Of a stretch of DNA of 7,743 bases, positions 5,242 to 7,743 are shown piece after piece. How positions within the stretch are numbered: position 1 is the first letter of the stretch; every line of letters starts with the position of its first letter. Source of the stretch: Ktedonobacterales bacterium (GTDB taxonomy: Bacteria > Chloroflexota > Ktedonobacteria > Ktedonobacterales > JACDGC01); assembly GCA_013815535.1 (NCBI GenBank), contig JACDGC010000156.1, positions 1 through 7,743 of the forward strand, read 5' to 3'. The position numbers and the translations under genes are program-made. A model generated the notes under the pieces. It searched no databases. It was not told the origin of the DNA and saw only the letters and a list, made by a program, of their open reading frames with translations.

Positions 5242-5511
5242 ATGCGGATTTTTGTCGTGTTGACCGGGCGCGAACTGCCGCCAGAGGCCCAGGTCCTCTG
5301 GTATTTGCGGCGGTACCCCTGTCGCTACGCGCGGGATGGGCAGTGCGCCTGCTGCCACCAATATGGGGGCCACGGCCCCTACTGGATTGCCTGGTGGCGT
5401 TTGCCCCACGAACCACGGCGCCAGTATCGCTTCATGGGGCACATGCGACCGAGCACCATCACGGACGCTGAGGTCGAGGATACCCTGCGACGGTTTCGCC
5501 GCAATCAGTAG
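5242..5511 (+). CDS. Small Cys-rich protein, DUF6788-like
   Basis: The 89-residue product carries CRYARDGQCACCHQYGGHGP followed by YW. This resembles the C-x(n)-C-x-C...HGPYW pattern of DUF6788-type proteins. Cys27, Cys35, Cys37, Cys38, His39 and His44 are candidates for metal binding, and the pattern is followed by an aromatic strand (WIAWW) and an arginine-rich turn with YRFMG. The C-terminus is a helix with acidic then basic residues (TDAEVEDTLRRFRRN). Such small proteins are of unknown function and in my memory often sit beside mobile-element genes. A nucleic-acid-binding role is plausible from the charge but not shown. A clear Shine-Dalgarno supports the start. It is the first gene after the 22-bp repeat array, so those repeats may control it (inference). 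The family call was made by eye from the HGPYW signature. Confidence 0.75.
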   Translation: MRIFVVLTGRELPPEAQVLWYLRRYPCRYARDGQCACCHQYGGHGPYWIAWWRLPHEPRRQYRFMGHMRPSTITDAEVEDTLRRFRRNQ

Positions 5512-5701
5512 CGCCGCCAGCTGCTCACCGATGTCCCAGATGAGGTGTGGAGGTCGTGTGAAACGGTATGGCCAAGTGTACGCGAGGTCACGCAAGCGGC
5601 GCGTGGTGGGAACGAGTGATGAGGCCGCGGGAGCGGTGCGTTGGGGGGAGCAGCCCCACCCAGCGCGGGTCGGTGAATCTGGTGAAGGGAGATGGCAACG
5701 C
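5512..5701. other. 190-base gap before the paralogue array
   Basis: The frame of the next gene stays open through this stretch, but the translation is serine/arginine-rich and starts inside the DUF6788-type gene. I see no ribosome binding site that would make it coding. No convincing promoter, terminator or repeat was found beyond a short TGGGG/CCCCA inverted pair near 5642-5660. Confidence 0.45.
5685..5692 (+). promoter_or_regulatory. Ribosome binding site fixing the 5702 start
   Basis: AAGGGAGA is nine bases before the ATG at 5702. A closer ATG at 5692 is out of frame. Confidence 0.65.
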
Positions 5702-6406
5702 ATGGTGACGCGAAGCAACGAACCACGTTCGGTCGTGGAGTATTTGATGGTGCGTCAGGCGGGGCAGTACCTGGTGCAACTGCTCCCCAATCTGGTGAGT
5801 TGGTTGCCCCCCCTGCCGATCATCGATGACCTGGATCTGGCGCAGCGGCGTATTCCGGGAGCGACGGCAGCGGAATGGCTGCGGGGCGAAGGGTACCAAC
5901 CAGTCACCGACGCGCCGGCCGCGCTCACGTGCAAGTTTCTTGGTGGGGCGGTCTTATGGGAGGCTGCCGACGGGACGACCGTGTGGGCGCGGCCCGATCT
6001 GGGCGTGCTCGCCCAGGCGAACCCCGTGATTTTGGGGTTCCCGCCCCCCCGTGGCGGGTTATTGCACGAGTCGGCGGCGGTGCAGATGGCGAGTTGGCAT
6101 CTGCCCCCCCTGCACTATGGCATGCTGGGTCTGGTACGGGGCCATGCCGTGGTTGAACTCGCCTGGCTCACACGGGATGCCTATGCGCTCCACGGCCGTT
6201 TGCAGGATATCAGCCGCTACCTCACCAATGCGTATCATTGGCAGCATTATCAACTGTTGCCTCGGTTCTGGACGGTCTTTTTGCGCTGTCAGATCGAACT
6301 GATCAAACACTATGTGGCCGCCGAACAGGGGGGCATCGTCGATGAAGCGCATCGGGCGCAACGGCGGGCGGTCCGTCGCCGACGGGAGGTGCCGCATGGT
6401 CACTAA
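5702..6406 (+). CDS. Tandem paralogue 1, unrecognised family
   Basis: The 234-residue product is of a family I do not recognise. It shares with the next two proteins a central strand VILGFPPP (109-116) and a later LPPLHYGMLGLV (134-145), where the neighbours have a PP..YGT version. Before these come a tryptophan/proline-rich helix region (VSWLPPLPIIDDLDL, 32-46), a RGEGYQPV turn (61-68) and a strand pair with AVLWEAADGTTVWARP (83-98). After the core there is a helical region rich in aromatic residues (NAYHWQHYQLLPRFW, 166-180). The protein ends in a basic tail (RAQRRAVRRRRE, 218-229) that could contact nucleic acid or acidic lipid. There are no membrane spans and no obvious catalytic triad. 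The gene overlaps the next start by 11 bases, so the two are probably co-translated. Function is unknown. Confidence 0.75.
   Translation: MVTRSNEPRSVVEYLMVRQAGQYLVQLLPNLVSWLPPLPIIDDLDLAQRRIPGATAAEWLRGEGYQPVTDAPAALTCKFLGGAVLWEAADGTTVWARPDLGVLAQANPVILGFPPPRGGLLHESAAVQMASWHLPPLHYGMLGLVRGHAVVELAWLTRDAYALHGRLQDISRYLTNAYHWQHYQLLPRFWTVFLRCQIELIKHYVAAEQGGIVDEAHRAQRRAVRRRREVPHGH
6384..6390 (+). promoter_or_regulatory. Ribosome binding site for tandem paralogue 2
   Basis: GGGAGGT lies five bases before the ATG at 6396, inside the 3' end of the preceding gene. It decides this start over the in-frame upstream extension from 6312. Confidence 0.7.
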
Positions 6407-7121
6407 AGCCTATCAGGCAGCCCCCTCGGTCGCCACGGTCCCTGCCCAGCGTGGGGTAGCCCCCCTGGTCGCGCGTGTCGCTCCGTATATCCGCGAGTGG
6501 CTCAGACCGAGCTGGCAAACCTGGGAGGGGGGCTTTGTAACCTGGTGTCCCCCTACCCCGTGTATTGCCGCCGATGCGCCAACGATGGCGGCGTTGACTC
6601 GGTTGGATCTGGTCCCGGTGGTCGCCAGCGACGTCGCGCGCATCGTCCACGTGAACGGGTTGGCCTTTTTGGTGGTCGACGACCGGCTGGGAGGTACCGC
6701 GACGATCTGGGCCGACCGCACATCAAGCCTTCATGCGGCCCAGCAGCGCCTCATTCTGGGGTTTCCTCTCCCGCGTCCTTGGCCGGAGGAGGCCGATGCT
6801 TTCCTGCCGCCGCTCACCTATGGCACGCTGGCGCTGCGCCTGGATGCGACATCCTGCACCTGTGTCGCGCTGCAGGCGCTGGGTGGGTCATCGCGCGCCG
6901 TGCAGCACGAGTTGTCCGCGCGGATCCACGTGGCGTATGAGCAGCTGGCGCGGCACCAGGCGGAGGCCGCGCTCCGTGAAATGGAGGCGGGATATCCCTT
7001 CATGGAGCAACTCCGCGGAGCGTATGACGCCTACTTGTGCCAACCCCAGACGGCCCTCCCCTTGGTCGATGGCCACTGGGGCCGACCCCTGACCCAGCAA
7101 CGGTATCACCGGTGGGGCTAA
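6396..7121 (+). CDS. Tandem paralogue 2, unrecognised family
   Basis: The 241-residue product aligns by eye with its upstream neighbour. LILGFPLP (119-126) matches VILGFPPP, and FLPPLTYGTLALRL (136-149) matches the LPPLHYG block. A strand pair with FLVVDDRLGGTATIWADR (91-108) sits where paralogue 1 has its WEAADGTTVWARP segment. The N-terminal 30 residues are alanine/valine-rich and unlike the neighbour, followed by IREWLRPSWQTW (32-43). The C-terminal third is helical with a charged stretch (ARHQAEAALREMEAGY, 185-200). Cysteines are few and scattered, and no catalytic motif is evident. The start overlaps the previous gene by 11 bases; the stop is 27 bases before the next start. The divergence between the paralogues suggests an old duplication with separated roles (inference). 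Confidence 0.75.
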   Translation: MVTKAYQAAPSVATVPAQRGVAPLVARVAPYIREWLRPSWQTWEGGFVTWCPPTPCIAADAPTMAALTRLDLVPVVASDVARIVHVNGLAFLVVDDRLGGTATIWADRTSSLHAAQQRLILGFPLPRPWPEEADAFLPPLTYGTLALRLDATSCTCVALQALGGSSRAVQHELSARIHVAYEQLARHQAEAALREMEAGYPFMEQLRGAYDAYLCQPQTALPLVDGHWGRPLTQQRYHRWG

Positions 7122-7132
7122 TCCCATCGAGC

Positions 7133-7138
7133 AAGGAG
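7133..7138 (+). promoter_or_regulatory. Ribosome binding site for tandem paralogue 3
   Basis: AAGGAG sits ten bases before the ATG at 7149. An in-frame ATG at 7140 is only one base away from the site, too close for good initiation, so 7149 is preferred. Confidence 0.65.
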
Positions 7139-7148
7139 TATGGTACGC

Positions 7149-7743
7149 ATGGAACCTGAGCGCATCCCTGACCTCATCACCGGGTATCGGGAAGCCGCGC
7201 TGGTCCGCTTGACCAGCGACTGCTGGACCTGGCGGCCGCGGCTGCCGCAGATTGCCCTGCACCAGACGCGCTATCGCGAAGGGGTGGTCCTGGCGGCCCT
7301 GTGGCGCGCTGGTTATCGCCCGCTCTGGCACGAGCCGCTCCTGACCTTCTGCGCGCTACGGGGGACGGGCGTGATCGAGGTGGCCTACCCGTATCAAGGG
7401 ACGACGGCATGGGTCAGTCGGGGCGCACGGCGCTTTGCCGCGCGGCATCGGGTCATCCTGGGGGTCGCGGCGAGTATGCCGAGGCGAGGCCCGGCGCCTT
7501 TCCCGCCCCGCGGCTATGGGACGGTGGCGTTGCGCTTCGCCGCGCGCCAGCACGCGACGTTGCTGGCGACGACGCACCTCGATGGGGCGGGCCAGCAGGT
7601 GCTGGGAGAGATCGATGACCTCTTGGGGCTGACGCGCGGCTATGGGGGCGATGCGGGGTATGTGGCCTGGTTTCGACGCTTCGAGACGCGCATTCCACGT
7701 CTGATGCTGGCGTACCGCCAGGTGCCTTTGGACAGCACCGAGG
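7149..7743 (+). CDS. Tandem paralogue 3, cut by window edge
   Basis: This frame is open without a stop from the ATG to the end of the window, giving 198 residues with the C-terminus missing. It carries the same core as the two genes before it: VILGVAAS (102-109) for the (V/I)ILGFP strand and FPPRGYGTVALRF (118-130) for the PP..YGT block. A WRAGYRPLW turn (52-60) resembles the GEGYQPV turn of paralogue 1. The N-terminus is shorter than in the other two. After the core come LDGAGQQVLGEIDDLLGL (144-161) and an aromatic segment (GYVAWFRRFETRIPRLM, 170-186) comparable to the aromatic helix of paralogue 1. Function is unknown. The conserved ordering of motifs, a clear ribosome binding site and the absence of stops make the coding call good despite the truncation. 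Confidence 0.75.
   Translation, partial: MEPERIPDLITGYREAALVRLTSDCWTWRPRLPQIALHQTRYREGVVLAALWRAGYRPLWHEPLLTFCALRGTGVIEVAYPYQGTTAWVSRGARRFAARHRVILGVAASMPRRGPAPFPPRGYGTVALRFAARQHATLLATTHLDGAGQQVLGEIDDLLGLTRGYGGDAGYVAWFRRFETRIPRLMLAYRQVPLDSTE

Noticed and set aside
5336..5701. N-terminal extension of tandem paralogue 1
   Set aside because: The frame is open, but it begins inside the DUF6788-type gene and has no ribosome binding site. Its composition is unlike the rest of the protein, and a good site precedes the ATG at 5702.
7140..7142. ATG at 7140 as start of tandem paralogue 3
   Set aside because: It is in frame but only one base from the AAGGAG site; the ATG at 7149 has normal spacing.

Overview
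This is a GC-rich, gene-dense window with every supportable gene on the + strand. No rRNA, tRNA, CRISPR array, integrase or transposase gene is visible. Nothing fixes the organism. The high GC, small coupled genes, a DUF3846-like protein and a DUF6788-type cysteine/HGPYW protein would suit an accessory region (integrated element, plasmid or prophage-like island) of a GC-rich bacterium. Chloroflexota is my guess, held with low confidence.

Left block (5-4997): eight genes in one direction with short gaps or 4-base ATGA overlaps, so probably one or two polycistronic units. In order they are: a two-helix membrane protein; a DUF3846-like protein; a response-regulator-like protein (degenerate receiver plus LuxR/NarL helix-turn-helix); an unrecognised CxxC protein; a PD-(D/E)XK nuclease-like protein with a winged helix inserted between its catalytic motifs; a small XRE-type helix-turn-helix protein; a compact DNA cytosine-5 methyltransferase; and a HEAT-repeat protein. 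The nuclease-like, XRE-like and methyltransferase genes are consecutive. Their order resembles the R, C and M parts of a controlled restriction-modification system, although the methyltransferase lacks the usual target-recognition half. A 14-bp perfect inverted repeat lies at the end of the XRE gene, and a second palindrome cluster lies in the gap before the methyltransferase.

Middle (4998-5241): a 244-base non-coding stretch with five head-to-tail copies of a 22-base repeat (5059-5169). The repeats contain four near-palindromic 16-bp dyads at exact 22-bp spacing. This is the clearest break between transcription units and the most likely regulatory, iteron-like or transposon-end sequence here.

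Right block (5242-7743): a small DUF6788-type protein, a 190-base gap, then three consecutive genes whose products share an (V/I)ILGF/V-P core followed by a PP..YGT-type motif. They appear to be diverged tandem paralogues of a family I do not recognise. The third is cut by the window edge, so the array may continue.

Functional reading (inference): the left block could be an epigenetic or defence-type module made of regulator, nuclease-like protein, controller and methyltransferase. The right block is a lineage-expanded family of unknown role beside a repeat-rich control region.
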